NCBI GenBank assembly: GCA_030691735.1
Contig: JAUYDS010000147.1
Location: 1-37,064, forward strand
Origin: Candidatus Aminicenantota bacterium
GTDB taxonomy: Bacteria > Acidobacteriota > Aminicenantia > Aminicenantales > UBA4085
Length of the DNA stretch: 37,064 bases
Direction of reading: 5' to 3'
Below are positions 1-9,589 of this stretch, piece by piece (positions within the stretch are counted from its first letter, which is position 1; every line of letters starts with the position of its first letter). The notes beneath the pieces were generated by a model that had not been told where the DNA came from, did no database searches, and was given only the letters and a program-made list of their open reading frames with translations. A program made the position numbers and the translations under genes.

Positions 1-103
1 CGATGTCCGCGGTCTTGACCCGGGACAAAAGGAAGGCGATGAGGAGGACGGAGAGAAACGCGGAAACGGCGACATAGACGGTCCGGCTCTTCCTCACGGT
101 CAT
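1..103 (-). CDS. N-terminus of a membrane-anchored protein, truncated by the window edge
   Basis: Minus-strand ATG at 103 opens MTVRKSRTVYVAVSAFLSVLLIAFLLSRVKTADI..., a basic N-terminus plus one hydrophobic helix, and the frame stays open to position 1. Translated by hand; not in the ORF track because it runs off the edge. Confidence 0.5.
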   Translation of the reverse strand, partial: MTVRKSRTVYVAVSAFLSVLLIAFLLSRVKTADI

Positions 104-165
104 ATCTTCGCATAAATCGAAGGAGGGTGACAAGCCCAAGAATGTTTAGGGCGGGCCGGTCGATG

Positions 166-194
166 TTGAGAATAGGCGGGGTTCATGCTATTCT
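166..194 (+). promoter_or_regulatory. Putative sigma70-like promoter for the GH78 gene
   Basis: TTGAGA - 17 nt - TATTCT, about 60 nt upstream of the ATG at 256. Confidence 0.4.
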
Positions 195-255
195 TTTTTT
201 TCATTCCCCGCGATCCTGCGCGGATCTATTCATGACATTGGGAAGGGAGGTTTCC

Positions 256-2922
256 ATGGTTTCTCTGTCGTCCGTCAAGATCTTCGTCTTTATGACGTTT
301 CTGCTCGTCGGTTTGGCCGCCGTCAAGCCTGCCGCCGCCGCGGAGGGCCCCCTGGCTTCGGCCGGCCTGCGCTGCGAGTATCTGACGAATCCGGAGGGGA
401 TCGACGTCAAGCGGCCGCGCTTCTTCTGGATACCTGCGCATGCCGAACGGGGCCAAAAACAGACCGCTTATCAGATCCTCGTTTCGACCGATCCGCAGTG
501 CGCCAAAGGCGACGCCTGGGACAGCGGGAAGGTCGCTTCGGCCGAATTCACCCATGTCGTCTACGCTGGAAAACCTCTGACGAGCGATACCGATTACTTC
601 TGGAAAGTCTGCTTTTGGGACAAGGACGGAAAAGCGAGTCCTTCCAGCGGGATCGCTCGATTCAGCACGGGTCTTTTTTCGAAAGAGGAATGGAAAGGGA
701 CGTGGATCGGCGGGGCGAACCAGCTCCGGACGGAGTTCCGGCTCGGCGGTCCCGTCGTTCGGGCCAAAGCTTATGTCTGCGGCCTCGGCTATTATGAGCT
801 GAGGATCAACGGGGAGAAGGTCGGGACGCATGTCCTCGATCCGGGCTGGACGACGTATGACAAACGGGCGCTGTATGTCGCGTACGATGTGACGCGGATG
901 CTCCGCGCCGGGGCCAACGCCGTGGCCGTCATTCTCGGCGAGGGGTGGTTCAAGTCCCGCGCTTTGCTCCTTCAGATCCAGATCGAATTCGCCGATGGTC
1001 AAAAGATCAGCGTGGTCAGCGACGGAAGCTGGAAAGCCTCTGCCGGCCCGATCACGGCCGACAGCATTTACAACGGCGAAACGTACGACGCGCGTCTCGA
1101 AACGCCGGGCTGGGACGGACCCGGCTTCGACGATAAAAGCTGGAAAAGAGCCGAAGCCGTTCCCGGACCGAAAGGCGTGCTCTCGGCCCAGATGATGCCT
1201 CCGATCAAAGTGATGGATACGCTCGTTCCGCTCAAAATGACCAATCCGAAGCCGGGCGTCTATGTCTTCGATATGGGTCAGAATTTCAGCGGTTGGGCGC
1301 GGCTCCGTGTTTCGGGCCCAAGAGGGACGGAAGTCCGACTGCGCTTCGCCGAATTGCTCTATGATACCGGCCTGATCAATCAGGAGAATCTGCGAAGCGC
1401 CCGGGCCGAGGACGTCTATATCCTCAAAGGTGAAGGCGAAGAGGTCTACGAACCGCGCTTCACCTACCACGGTTTCCGCTATGTCCAGATGACCGGATCT
1501 CCCGGCGTGCCGACGGCCGAAACCCTGCGGGGCCGCGTCGTGCATTCGAGCGTCAAGCAGATCGGATCATTCGCGGCCTCTAAGCCCGTCCTCAATGGGC
1601 TCCAACGGATCATCACCTGGGGCCAGAAGACCAATCTACACGGCATTCCGACCGACTGCAACCAGCGGGACGAGCGGATGGGCTGGATGGGAGACGCCCA
1701 GGGCACGGCCGAAGAAGCCCTGATGAACTTCGACATGGCCGCTTTCTATACAAATTTCATTCGCGACATCCGGGACGTCCAGGACGAGAAAGGGACGATC
1801 ACCGACACCGTCCCTCACATTTGGGGCAGCCGGCCGGCCGATCCCGCCTGGGGAACGGCCTATCCGCTGCTGTCCTGGTACATGTACCAGTATTACGGCG
1901 ACAAGCGGATCCTGGAGGAGCACTTCGACGGGCTGAAGATGTACGTCGAATTCCTGCGCTCTAAGGCCGAGGACGGGATTCTTAAATACAGTTACTACGG
2001 CGACTGGGTCGCGGTCGATAAAACGCCGGGCGCACTCGTGTCCACGTTCTATTATTATTACGACGCCAAGGTCCTGGCCGATGCGGCGAAGGTCCTCGGC
2101 AAGGAGGCGGAAACCAAGTCCTACGGCCGGCTGGCCGAGGAGATCAAGGCCGCTTTTCACAAGGAGTTTTTCGATTCCAAGACCGGAAATTACGGCAACG
2201 GGTCGCAGACCGGCAACGCCTTGGCTCTTTTCCTGGAGCTGGCGCCCGCTAAGGCGCGAGGCTCGGCCTGGGGAAATCTCTTCGATAACCTGGCCTACAA
2301 GAACAATTCCCATCTGACGACGGGCATCATCGGGACGAAGTACATCATGGAGGTCCTGACGAAGTTCGATAATTCCGACTTGGCTTACGATATCGCGACG
2401 CAGACGACGTATCCGAGCTGGGGCTGCATGATCGAGAACGGCGCCACGACGCTCTGGGAGCTGTGGCAGAGGCGGGAGGGCCCGTCCATGAATTCCCACA
2501 ACCATCCGATGTTCGGGAGCGTCGGAAGCTGGCTGTATAAAGCTCTGGCCGGGATCAATCCGGATCCCCAGGCCGTCGCCTTCGAAAAGATCCGGATCGA
2601 ACCGCAGATGGTCCGGGACCTCATGTTCGCTTCCGGCTCGGTGGACACGCTGCGGGGGAGGGTCCTCTCCTCCTGGAGGCGGACGGAGACGAGCCTCTCT
2701 CTCGAGGTCATTGTCCCCATCGGAAGCGAGGCGGACATCGTGATCCCGAAGTTCAACCTCCGCGACCTTGTCCTCAAGGAAGGCGGTAAGGTCGTTTGGG
2801 CCCAAAAAAAGTTCGTTCCCGGCGTTCCCGGGATCTTAGACGTTCAGGAACCGGACAAGGCCTCGAGTCTGACCGTCAAGGTCGGCTCGGGCCGCTATGT
2901 CTTCGAGCTGACGGGCGACTGA
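256..2922 (+). CDS. Secreted alpha-L-rhamnosidase-like glycoside hydrolase (GH78)
   Basis: Signal peptide (MVSLSSVKIFVFMTFLLVGLAAVKPAAAA), GYYELRINGEKVG..LDPGWTTYDKR N-domain motif and TDCNQRDERMGWMGDAQ catalytic-domain signature. ATG at 256 follows GGGAGG; the tracked start at 127 is probably too long. Confidence 0.9.
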   Translation: MVSLSSVKIFVFMTFLLVGLAAVKPAAAAEGPLASAGLRCEYLTNPEGIDVKRPRFFWIPAHAERGQKQTAYQILVSTDPQCAKGDAWDSGKVASAEFTHVVYAGKPLTSDTDYFWKVCFWDKDGKASPSSGIARFSTGLFSKEEWKGTWIGGANQLRTEFRLGGPVVRAKAYVCGLGYYELRINGEKVGTHVLDPGWTTYDKRALYVAYDVTRMLRAGANAVAVILGEGWFKSRALLLQIQIEFADGQKISVVSDGSWKASAGPITADSIYNGETYDARLETPGWDGPGFDDKSWKRAEAVPGPKGVLSAQMMPPIKVMDTLVPLKMTNPKPGVYVFDMGQNFSGWARLRVSGPRGTEVRLRFAELLYDTGLINQENLRSARAEDVYILKGEGEEVYEPRFTYHGFRYVQMTGSPGVPTAETLRGRVVHSSVKQIGSFAASKPVLNGLQRIITWGQKTNLHGIPTDCNQRDERMGWMGDAQGTAEEALMNFDMAAFYTNFIRDIRDVQDEKGTITDTVPHIWGSRPADPAWGTAYPLLSWYMYQYYGDKRILEEHFDGLKMYVEFLRSKAEDGILKYSYYGDWVAVDKTPGALVSTFYYYYDAKVLADAAKVLGKEAETKSYGRLAEEIKAAFHKEFFDSKTGNYGNGSQTGNALALFLELAPAKARGSAWGNLFDNLAYKNNSHLTTGIIGTKYIMEVLTKFDNSDLAYDIATQTTYPSWGCMIENGATTLWELWQRREGPSMNSHNHPMFGSVGSWLYKALAGINPDPQAVAFEKIRIEPQMVRDLMFASGSVDTLRGRVLSSWRRTETSLSLEVIVPIGSEADIVIPKFNLRDLVLKEGGKVVWAQKKFVPGVPGILDVQEPDKASSLTVKVGSGRYVFELTGD

Positions 2923-2948
2923 CCTACCGGGTCCATTTGTGCTATAAT
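2919..2948 (+). promoter_or_regulatory. Putative promoter for nadC-nadB
   Basis: CTGACC - 18 nt - TATAAT; perfect -10 ends 7 nt before the nadC ATG. Confidence 0.5.
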
Positions 2949-2955
2949 TTTCCGG

Positions 2956-3846
2956 ATGAACACCAAAGAGATCGACGTCCTCATCGCCGCGGCCCTCAAG
3001 GAGGACATGCCCGCCGGAGACATCACCTCGGAGAACCTGATCGATCCGAAGACCCTCGGCCGGGCTTTGCTGGTCGCTAAGCAGGATGGCGTTTTGGCGG
3101 GCATCGACATCGCCCGGCGCGTGTTTCATAAGATCGATCCGTTGACATCGTTCAATCGCCGCTTCAAGGACGGCCAGACGTTCAAGGCCGGCGACGTCCT
3201 TGCCGAGATCGAAGGTCGGGCCGTCGTTCTGCTGAAAGGGGAGAGGACGGCCCTGAACTTCCTCCAGCGGATGTCCGGGATCGCTTCGACGACGCGAAAA
3301 TACGTCGAGGCCGTCGCGGGAACGAAGGCCAGGATTCTCGATACACGGAAGACCACGCCCGGTCTCCGTGTCCTGGAGAAATATGCCGTCCGGATGGGCG
3401 GGGGCGAGAACCACCGCCTCAACCTGTCGACCATGGTCCTGATCAAAGACAATCATCTGATGCTGGTCGGCGATATCGTCGAGGCCGTGCGGCGCGTCCG
3501 GAAAAGGATCAAAGCCGGCCTCTTGGTCGAAGTCGAAGTGACGTCGTTCCTCCAGGCCAAAGCCGCCCTGGAAAGCGGGGCGGATTGGATCATGCTCGAT
3601 AATATGTCTTTGTCCCAAATGAAGAGGATCGTAGCTTCGGCCGCCGGCCGGGCGAAGATCGAGGCGTCGGGGAACGTCGGCCTGGACACGGTTCGGAAGA
3701 TCGCCGAGAGCGGGGTCGATTATATCTCGGTGGGAAAGCTCACCCATTCCTATGACTCCATCGATCTCAGTCTCGAGTTCCTAGGCGAGCTGCCCCGGCA
3801 GATCGATAGCGCCTCATTGAAAATCCCCGTAAGGAAGAGATCATGA
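2956..3846 (+). CDS. nadC: Nicotinate-nucleotide pyrophosphorylase (carboxylating)
   Basis: ALKEDMPAGDITSE, ERTALNFLQRMSGIAS, ILDTRKTTPGLRVLEKYAVRMGGGENHRLNL and IEASGNVGLDTVRKIAESGVDYISVGKLTHS match NadC/QPRTase motifs. Confidence 0.97.
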   Translation: MNTKEIDVLIAAALKEDMPAGDITSENLIDPKTLGRALLVAKQDGVLAGIDIARRVFHKIDPLTSFNRRFKDGQTFKAGDVLAEIEGRAVVLLKGERTALNFLQRMSGIASTTRKYVEAVAGTKARILDTRKTTPGLRVLEKYAVRMGGGENHRLNLSTMVLIKDNHLMLVGDIVEAVRRVRKRIKAGLLVEVEVTSFLQAKAALESGADWIMLDNMSLSQMKRIVASAAGRAKIEASGNVGLDTVRKIAESGVDYISVGKLTHSYDSIDLSLEFLGELPRQIDSASLKIPVRKRS

Positions 3847-5417
3847 AGAGCGTTCCTCGTCATAGAACGGATGTCCTCGTGATCGGCTGCGGCATTGCCG
3901 GGGCCAGCGCCGCCCTGGAGGCCGCAAAAAAGGGCTTGCGCGTGGTCGTCATCACGAAGAGCCCGGGCCTCGAGGGGACCAATACCTATTGGGCCCAGGG
4001 CGGAATCGTTTCGATCGGTCCGGACGACGATCCGAAGCTTTTGAGCGAAGACATCGTCAAGGCGGGGGATGGAATCAATAACCCCGAGGCCGTCGATATC
4101 CTGGCCCGCGAGAGCCGGCCGCTCGTCGAAAAGATCCTGATCGGCGAGCTGAAGATCCCCTTCAGCCACGGTACGCCGGAGAATCTGGATTACGCCCAGG
4201 AGGCCGGCCATTCCCGGCGCCGCATCCTTCACGTCAAGGACACAACGGGAAAGACCATCGAGGAGAAATTCGTCGCGGCCCTAGAAAAACAGCCCAACAT
4301 CACCCTCCTGACCGAGCATACGGCGGTCGACCTGTTGACGATCCCTCACCATTCGAAGGACCCGATCGCCTATTACAAAGCGCCGCGATGCATCGGGGCT
4401 TATGTTCTGAACAACCGATCGAACAAAGTCGAGACGCTCTTCGCGAACGTCACCGTCCTGGCCACGGGCGGATGCGGGGCGGTCTATCTGCACACCTCCA
4501 ATCCCCCGGACGCCATCGGAGCCGGATACGCCATGGCCCACCGGGCCGGCGCGCGCATCGTCAACATGGAATACATCCAGTTTCACCCGACCTCGCTTTT
4601 TCATCGGGACGCCGACAGTTTCCTGATCTCAGAAACGGTCAGAGGGGAAGGGGCCCGGCTCAAAACCCGCCAAGGCCGAACCTTCATGGAAAAGTACAGC
4701 GACAAAAAAGACCTGGCGCCCCGCGATGAAGTCGCGCGGGCCATTTACGAGGAGATGATCAACGACAATTCGAACTATGTTCTCCTTGACCTGGCCGGCT
4801 ACGCGAAGGTGGACATCAAAAAGCGTTTTCCCAATATCTATAAAACCTGCCTCCATTACGACATCGACATCACCAAGGAACCCATCCCCGTCGTCCCGGC
4901 GGCGCATTATTGCTGCGGCGGAGTGCTCGTCGACGGCTGGGGCGTGACCTCGCTCAACGGCCTTTATGCGGTCGGCGAGGTGTCTTGCACGGGCTTGCAC
5001 GGCGCCAACAGGCTGGCCTCGACTTCGCTCCTCGAGGGCCTTGTCTGGGGAACGAGGGCGGCGGGGCATATCGCCGACCACTTCGATCCGGCGGTCTCCT
5101 ACAAAGAATCGCGCATCCACGATTGGTACTATCCGGACGTCGAGGAGGCGATCGACCCCGCCCTGATCAATCAGGACTGGCTGACCATCCGGACCACCCT
5201 ATGGAACTATGCGGGCATCATCCGCACGGGGAAACGGCTGGAACGGGCCAAATCCGACCTGGAATACCTGCGCCACCGGATCGAAAGGTTTTATCGGGAG
5301 GCGGCGATGGACGTCAAGATCGTCGGTCTCAAGCACGGCATCCAGGTAGCGCTGATGATCACCCACGCCGCCCTGGCCAACCCCGTCAGTCTGGGGGCTC
5401 ACTTTATCAAACGATAG
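3843..5417 (+). CDS. nadB: L-aspartate oxidase
   Basis: FAD-binding GCGIAGASAALEAA, TNTYWAQGGI, HRAGARIVNMEYIQFHPTSL and GLHGANRLASTSLLEGLVWG motifs; ATGA overlap with nadC. Confidence 0.96.
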   Translation: MKSVPRHRTDVLVIGCGIAGASAALEAAKKGLRVVVITKSPGLEGTNTYWAQGGIVSIGPDDDPKLLSEDIVKAGDGINNPEAVDILARESRPLVEKILIGELKIPFSHGTPENLDYAQEAGHSRRRILHVKDTTGKTIEEKFVAALEKQPNITLLTEHTAVDLLTIPHHSKDPIAYYKAPRCIGAYVLNNRSNKVETLFANVTVLATGGCGAVYLHTSNPPDAIGAGYAMAHRAGARIVNMEYIQFHPTSLFHRDADSFLISETVRGEGARLKTRQGRTFMEKYSDKKDLAPRDEVARAIYEEMINDNSNYVLLDLAGYAKVDIKKRFPNIYKTCLHYDIDITKEPIPVVPAAHYCCGGVLVDGWGVTSLNGLYAVGEVSCTGLHGANRLASTSLLEGLVWGTRAAGHIADHFDPAVSYKESRIHDWYYPDVEEAIDPALINQDWLTIRTTLWNYAGIIRTGKRLERAKSDLEYLRHRIERFYREAAMDVKIVGLKHGIQVALMITHAALANPVSLGAHFIKR

Positions 5418-5542
5418 GGCCTAGTGTGGTGTATCAACAATGACTTTACAATGTTGTCCTTCCGGACTTGATCCGGAATCCAGCTTAAAAAGACCTGGAT
5501 TCCCACCTACGTGGGAACGACGTCTGGATTCCCGCCTTCGCG

Positions 5543-5578
5543 GGAATGACGGGGAAAAAGGGAATGACGGGGAAAAAG
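5543..5578. repeat. Perfect 18-bp tandem duplication (x2)
   Basis: ggaatgacggggaaaaag repeated twice directly after a REP-like hairpin attcccgc-cttc-gcgggaat. Confidence 0.9.
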
Positions 5579-5587
5579 CGCCATGCC

Positions 5588-5645
5588 CTTGTCATCCCCG
5601 CAGTCCCTCTTGTCATCCCCGCGGTCTCTCTCGTCATCCCCGCGG
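5588..5645. repeat. 21-bp tandem repeat (~2.8 copies)
   Basis: cttgtcatccccgcagtccct / cttgtcatccccgcggtctct / ctcgtcatccccgcgg. Confidence 0.85.
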
Positions 5646-5782
5646 AGGCGGGGATCCAGGTTACTGGCCGAACGGGCTGGATTCCCGCTCCCCACTTTCG
5701 TAGGGACAAGTTTACCCCTGCGGAAGCAGGGGCGGGAATGACAGTTCCAGGATTATTATAAAGCCGTTATTGAGACGCAACA

Positions 5783-6628
5783 CTAGAAGGTGATCTTGAT
5801 CCCGGCCGCGGCCGAGAGCCCCGAAAGATCGAACGTTCCTTTGCGGATGTTGGCGAAGGCCGGATCGGACGGTTGGGTTGTGGCGAAAGCCACCTGCGGG
5901 TAGGTCCCGTTGACATCCGTCTTATCATAGAACCAGAAGATGCCGTTTTGACCCTCCTCCCGGCGGTTCCCGAGGAACCAACTTTCCTCTTCCGTCCAGT
6001 CCCCCTGGATGTACGTCGCTTTGGCCAAGCGGGCTTCGGATTGGAGAACGACGGCGACGTGCGGGATTACTTTGATCTCCAAGGAGATACCCGTTTGAAG
6101 GCCGAAGACCATCTTTTGGGCCATAAAGGTTTTTTCTCTATCGTAGGCGAAAAAGTCCGAAGTTGAGGAGCTTTTGTTCTCGAATCGCATCAGGTAACCG
6201 CCGGCTCCGCCGAACAGGTCGACATCAAGCGCGTTTCCCAAAGGCCGGTGGTAATGCAAGTTCAGGGTGATCGGGATGACCGTCAGCCGAGGTTCGTAGC
6301 TTTCCGTGCCGGTATAGACCCACCAGGCGTAATCGAACCTGTTCTTAACCGAGACCTGGAAAACCCCGGCTCCAAATCCGAGGCCGAGCCTGTCATCGAA
6401 CGGAACGATGACTTCAACGGCGCCGCTCCCTCCGAGAGAAAGAGGCCGGAAGAGTCCCGTCACGCTTTCGTAGTTGTCTTTTAGGAAGTCATAAGCGCCG
6501 CGGACGCCGCTGTTGTAATCGTTCTCGAAAAGATAGGTCAGGCCTCCCGTCAGTTTGACGGAGACGGCCGCGGAAGCCGGGGCCGCGGTCAGGACGGCGG
6601 CCAGAACCAGGGCTCCGATCTTTCTCAT
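5783..6628 (-). CDS. Putative outer-membrane beta-barrel protein
   Basis: Signal peptide MRKIGALVLAAVLTAAPASA, alternating aromatic/polar strands and a terminal Phe (...GIKITF), as in outer-membrane barrels. ATG at 6628 after AGCGAGGAG. Confidence 0.7.
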   Translation of the reverse strand: MRKIGALVLAAVLTAAPASAAVSVKLTGGLTYLFENDYNSGVRGAYDFLKDNYESVTGLFRPLSLGGSGAVEVIVPFDDRLGLGFGAGVFQVSVKNRFDYAWWVYTGTESYEPRLTVIPITLNLHYHRPLGNALDVDLFGGAGGYLMRFENKSSSTSDFFAYDREKTFMAQKMVFGLQTGISLEIKVIPHVAVVLQSEARLAKATYIQGDWTEEESWFLGNRREEGQNGIFWFYDKTDVNGTYPQVAFATTQPSDPAFANIRKGTFDLSGLSAAAGIKITF

Positions 6629-6736
6629 GCGCACTCCTCGCTGGGACTCCAGTTTATCAGGTCTTTTCTATTTTTGCCAGACTTAGCCTGGGCGGCAAAA
6701 ACCTCGGAGCCCGAGCCCTTCATTATGCGGGGCCAT

Positions 6737-6764
6737 TTGACATTTCGGCCGATAAGGATAAAAT
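6737..6764 (+). promoter_or_regulatory. Putative sigma70-like promoter for ileS
   Basis: TTGACA - 16 nt - TAAAAT, followed by a 7-bp hairpin gttttaa-cagaagcac-ttaaaac (6770-6792). Confidence 0.65.
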
Positions 6765-6811
6765 AAATTGTTTTAACAGAAGCACTTAAAACGGAACACG
6801 CGGAGATCATT

Positions 6812-9589
6812 ATGGCCACGCCCAACGACCTCAAGGACACCTTGAACCTGCCCCAGACCGACTTTTCGATGAAGGCCAAGCTCGTTCAGAAAGAACCGGA
6901 GACCCTCAAGAAATGGGCCGACGCCGACCTCTACCGCAAGATCCTGGCCAAGCGCCGGGGGAGCCCGACCTTCGTTCTTCACGACGGCCCGCCGTACGCC
7001 AACGGCAGCATCCATCTGGGCACGGCCATGAACAAGATCCTCAAGGACTTCATCGTCAAGTCCAGGACGATGCAGGGCTATCTTGCGCCATACCTCCCCG
7101 GCTGGGACTGCCACGGCCTGCCCATCGAGATCCACGTGGACAAGCTCCTCGGCGAGAAAAAGAAGGAGATGTCGATCACCCAAATACGCGAGGAGTGCCG
7201 CCGATACGCCCTGAGATACATCGATGTCCAGCGGAATGAGTTCATCCGCCTCGGCGTTTTCGGCGAATGGGAAGCGCCCTATTTGACCATGGATCCGACT
7301 TACGAAGCCGAGGTCCTTCGCCATCTAGCGGCGTTCTTCGCTTCCGGGAACGTGTTCAAGGGAAGGCGACCGGTCCATTGGTGCCTCACCTGTAAAACGG
7401 CCCTGGCCGAAGCCGAAATCATCTATAAAGACAAGACATCGCCCTCGATCTACGTGAAATTCCCCGTGGTCTCCGACCTGTCGGCGAAATATCCGGGGTT
7501 GAAGGGTAAAAAGGTGTCGGTCATCATCTGGACGACGACCCCCTGGACCCTTCCGGCCAATCTGGCGATCGCTTTTCATCCTGAATACGAATACGCGGCT
7601 TTCGAAGCGGGGGATGAAGCGTATATCGTCGCCAAGCGGCTCGTACCGATCATCGCCGAACTCCTCGGGCTCGCGGATCCGAAGATCGTGGCCACGATCA
7701 TGGGCAAGGAGCTCGAACGGCTGACGGCCCGCCACCCCTGGGTCGAGCGTGATTCGCTGTTCGTCCTGGCCGACTACGTGACCTTGGACGACGGCACGGG
7801 CTGTGTCCATACGGCTCCCGGCCACGGTTACGAAGACTATCTCACGGGGCTGGCCTACGGCCTCGACATCTACACGCCGGTGGATGATGAAGGCCGGTTC
7901 ATCCCCGAAGTCCCCCGCTACGCGGGCTTGAACGTTTTCAAGGCCAACAAGATCATCAACGAGGACATGCGGCGCGACGGGACCCTCCTCAAGGAAGTCG
8001 AGATCAAGCATTCCTATCCGCACTGCTGGCGCTGTAAGAACCCGGTCATCTTCCGGGCCACGGCCCAATGGTTCATTTCCATGGACAAGGCCGACCTGCG
8101 GAAGAGAACGCTCGAGGAAATCAAGCGCGTCCGCTGGATCCCGGCCTGGGGCGAGGAACGGATCGCCGGAATGATGGAGAACCGGCCCGACTGGTGCATC
8201 TCACGCCAGCGCTCCTGGGGCGTTCCGATTCCCGCCTTCGCCTGCCTGGACTGCGGGGAGATCCTTGCCGACGAGAGGACGGCTCTCCACGTGGCTGACG
8301 TCTTCGAGAAAGAGGGCTCGAACGCCTGGTTCGTCAAGGACCCCGAGGAGCTCCTCCCGGCCGGCGCGCGGTGTCGGAAATGCGGCTCCGTCCGCTTGGC
8401 CAAGGAGAACAACATCCTCGACGTCTGGTTCGAGTCCGGGGCCAGTCATAATGTCCTGGGCCGCAGGCCGGATCTTCCCTGGCCGGCGGACGTCTATATC
8501 GAAGGTCATGACCAGCATCGCGGCTGGTTCAACAGTTCCATCGTGGTCGGCCTCGCGGCCAGGAACGCCTCGCCCTACAAAACCTGTATCACCCATGGCT
8601 TCGTCCTCGATGAAAAGGGCCGGGCGATGTCAAAATCGGCCGGCAACGTGGTCGAACCCGGGGAGATCATCGCCCAGAACGGGGCCGAGATCCTCCGGCT
8701 CTGGGTGGCGATGCTGAACTATAAAGAGGACGCTCCGTTCGGAAAGGAGATTTTGCAGCGGCTCGTCGAGGCCTACCGCAAGATCCGGAACACCTGGCGG
8801 TTCCTTCTCGGCAACCTCTATGATTTTTCGCCGGACCGGGACGCGGTCCGGGCGGCGGACATGGAAACGCTCGACCTCTGGGCCCTCGAGAGGAACGCCG
8901 AGATCGGGAAGAAGGCCCTCAAAGGCTACGACGAATACGAGTTCCACACCATCTTCCACGCCGTCTATAACTTTTTCACGGTAGACCTGAGCGCGTTCTA
9001 TCTCGACATCCTGAAGGACCGGCTGTACTGCTCGGGCCGGGAGGCCAAGCTCCGCCGGTCCGCCCAGACGGCCCTCTTCCGCATCTTGAAGGACACCTTG
9101 ATCCTGATGGCGCCCATCCTGCCGTTCACGACCGAAGAGGCGTGGGAGGTCATGCCGGCCTACAAGGCCAAAGAGGAGTCGGTCCATCTCGAACGTTTCC
9201 CGGGATTCGAGGAACGATGGCTCGAACCCCGGCTCGAAAAGGAATGGGAGGAGCTCATCGGATTGCGGGAGAAGGTCATGAAGGAACTCGAATCCGCCAG
9301 GGAGCGCAAGTTCATCGGCAACGCCCTCGAAGCCCAAGTGCGCTTGACCGTCCCCTCGACGCTGGCGCCGCTCGTAAATAAGTATCGGAGCGATCTTGCC
9401 GCCCTGTTCATCGTCTCGGACGTGGTCGTGGAAGCATCCGGCGGAGAGACGGTGGGGATCGCCGTGGCCCAGGCGCCCGGCCGCAAATGCCAACGCTGCT
9501 GGAACTATTCGACATACGTCGGAACAAGTACGGCGCATCCGGGCCTATGTCGGCGATGCGAGGACGTCGTCAAAGAGATGCGTCCATGA
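6812..9589 (+). CDS. ileS: Isoleucyl-tRNA synthetase
   Basis: HDGPPYANGSIHLGTAMNKILKD (HIGH region), DWCISRQRSWGVPIP, DEKGRAMSKSAGNV (KMSKS) and C-terminal zinc motif CQRCW...CRRC. Confidence 0.98.
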   Translation: MATPNDLKDTLNLPQTDFSMKAKLVQKEPETLKKWADADLYRKILAKRRGSPTFVLHDGPPYANGSIHLGTAMNKILKDFIVKSRTMQGYLAPYLPGWDCHGLPIEIHVDKLLGEKKKEMSITQIREECRRYALRYIDVQRNEFIRLGVFGEWEAPYLTMDPTYEAEVLRHLAAFFASGNVFKGRRPVHWCLTCKTALAEAEIIYKDKTSPSIYVKFPVVSDLSAKYPGLKGKKVSVIIWTTTPWTLPANLAIAFHPEYEYAAFEAGDEAYIVAKRLVPIIAELLGLADPKIVATIMGKELERLTARHPWVERDSLFVLADYVTLDDGTGCVHTAPGHGYEDYLTGLAYGLDIYTPVDDEGRFIPEVPRYAGLNVFKANKIINEDMRRDGTLLKEVEIKHSYPHCWRCKNPVIFRATAQWFISMDKADLRKRTLEEIKRVRWIPAWGEERIAGMMENRPDWCISRQRSWGVPIPAFACLDCGEILADERTALHVADVFEKEGSNAWFVKDPEELLPAGARCRKCGSVRLAKENNILDVWFESGASHNVLGRRPDLPWPADVYIEGHDQHRGWFNSSIVVGLAARNASPYKTCITHGFVLDEKGRAMSKSAGNVVEPGEIIAQNGAEILRLWVAMLNYKEDAPFGKEILQRLVEAYRKIRNTWRFLLGNLYDFSPDRDAVRAADMETLDLWALERNAEIGKKALKGYDEYEFHTIFHAVYNFFTVDLSAFYLDILKDRLYCSGREAKLRRSAQTALFRILKDTLILMAPILPFTTEEAWEVMPAYKAKEESVHLERFPGFEERWLEPRLEKEWEELIGLREKVMKELESARERKFIGNALEAQVRLTVPSTLAPLVNKYRSDLAALFIVSDVVVEASGGETVGIAVAQAPGRKCQRCWNYSTYVGTSTAHPGLCRRCEDVVKEMRP

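Larger units (their letters stand above)
5421..5786. mobile_element. Non-autonomous TIR-bounded (MITE-like) element containing REP-like hairpins
   Basis: Left end CTAGTGTGGTGTATCAACAATGACTTTACAATG and reverse complement of the right end CTAGTGTTGCGTCTCAATAACGGCTTTATAATA match at 25/33 aligned positions. Both ends sit at a TA dinucleotide. The interior has no credible CDS and several perfect hairpins. Confidence 0.6.

Noticed and set aside
226-2805. Long minus ORFs (439 and 389 aa) antisense to the GH78 gene
   Set aside because: Same GC-bias shadow effect; no motif, and the plus frame is clearly the glycosidase.
5440-5761. Overlapping 62-87 aa ORFs in the nadB/barrel intergenic region
   Set aside because: Translations such as SFPRRWESR and HPRGGGDPG are the typical products of REP-repeat DNA, not proteins.
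6635-6811. T-box riboswitch upstream of ileS
   Set aside because: No AGGGTGGNACCGCG T-box sequence and no room for specifier stem plus antiterminator between promoter and ATG; only a 7-bp hairpin is present.
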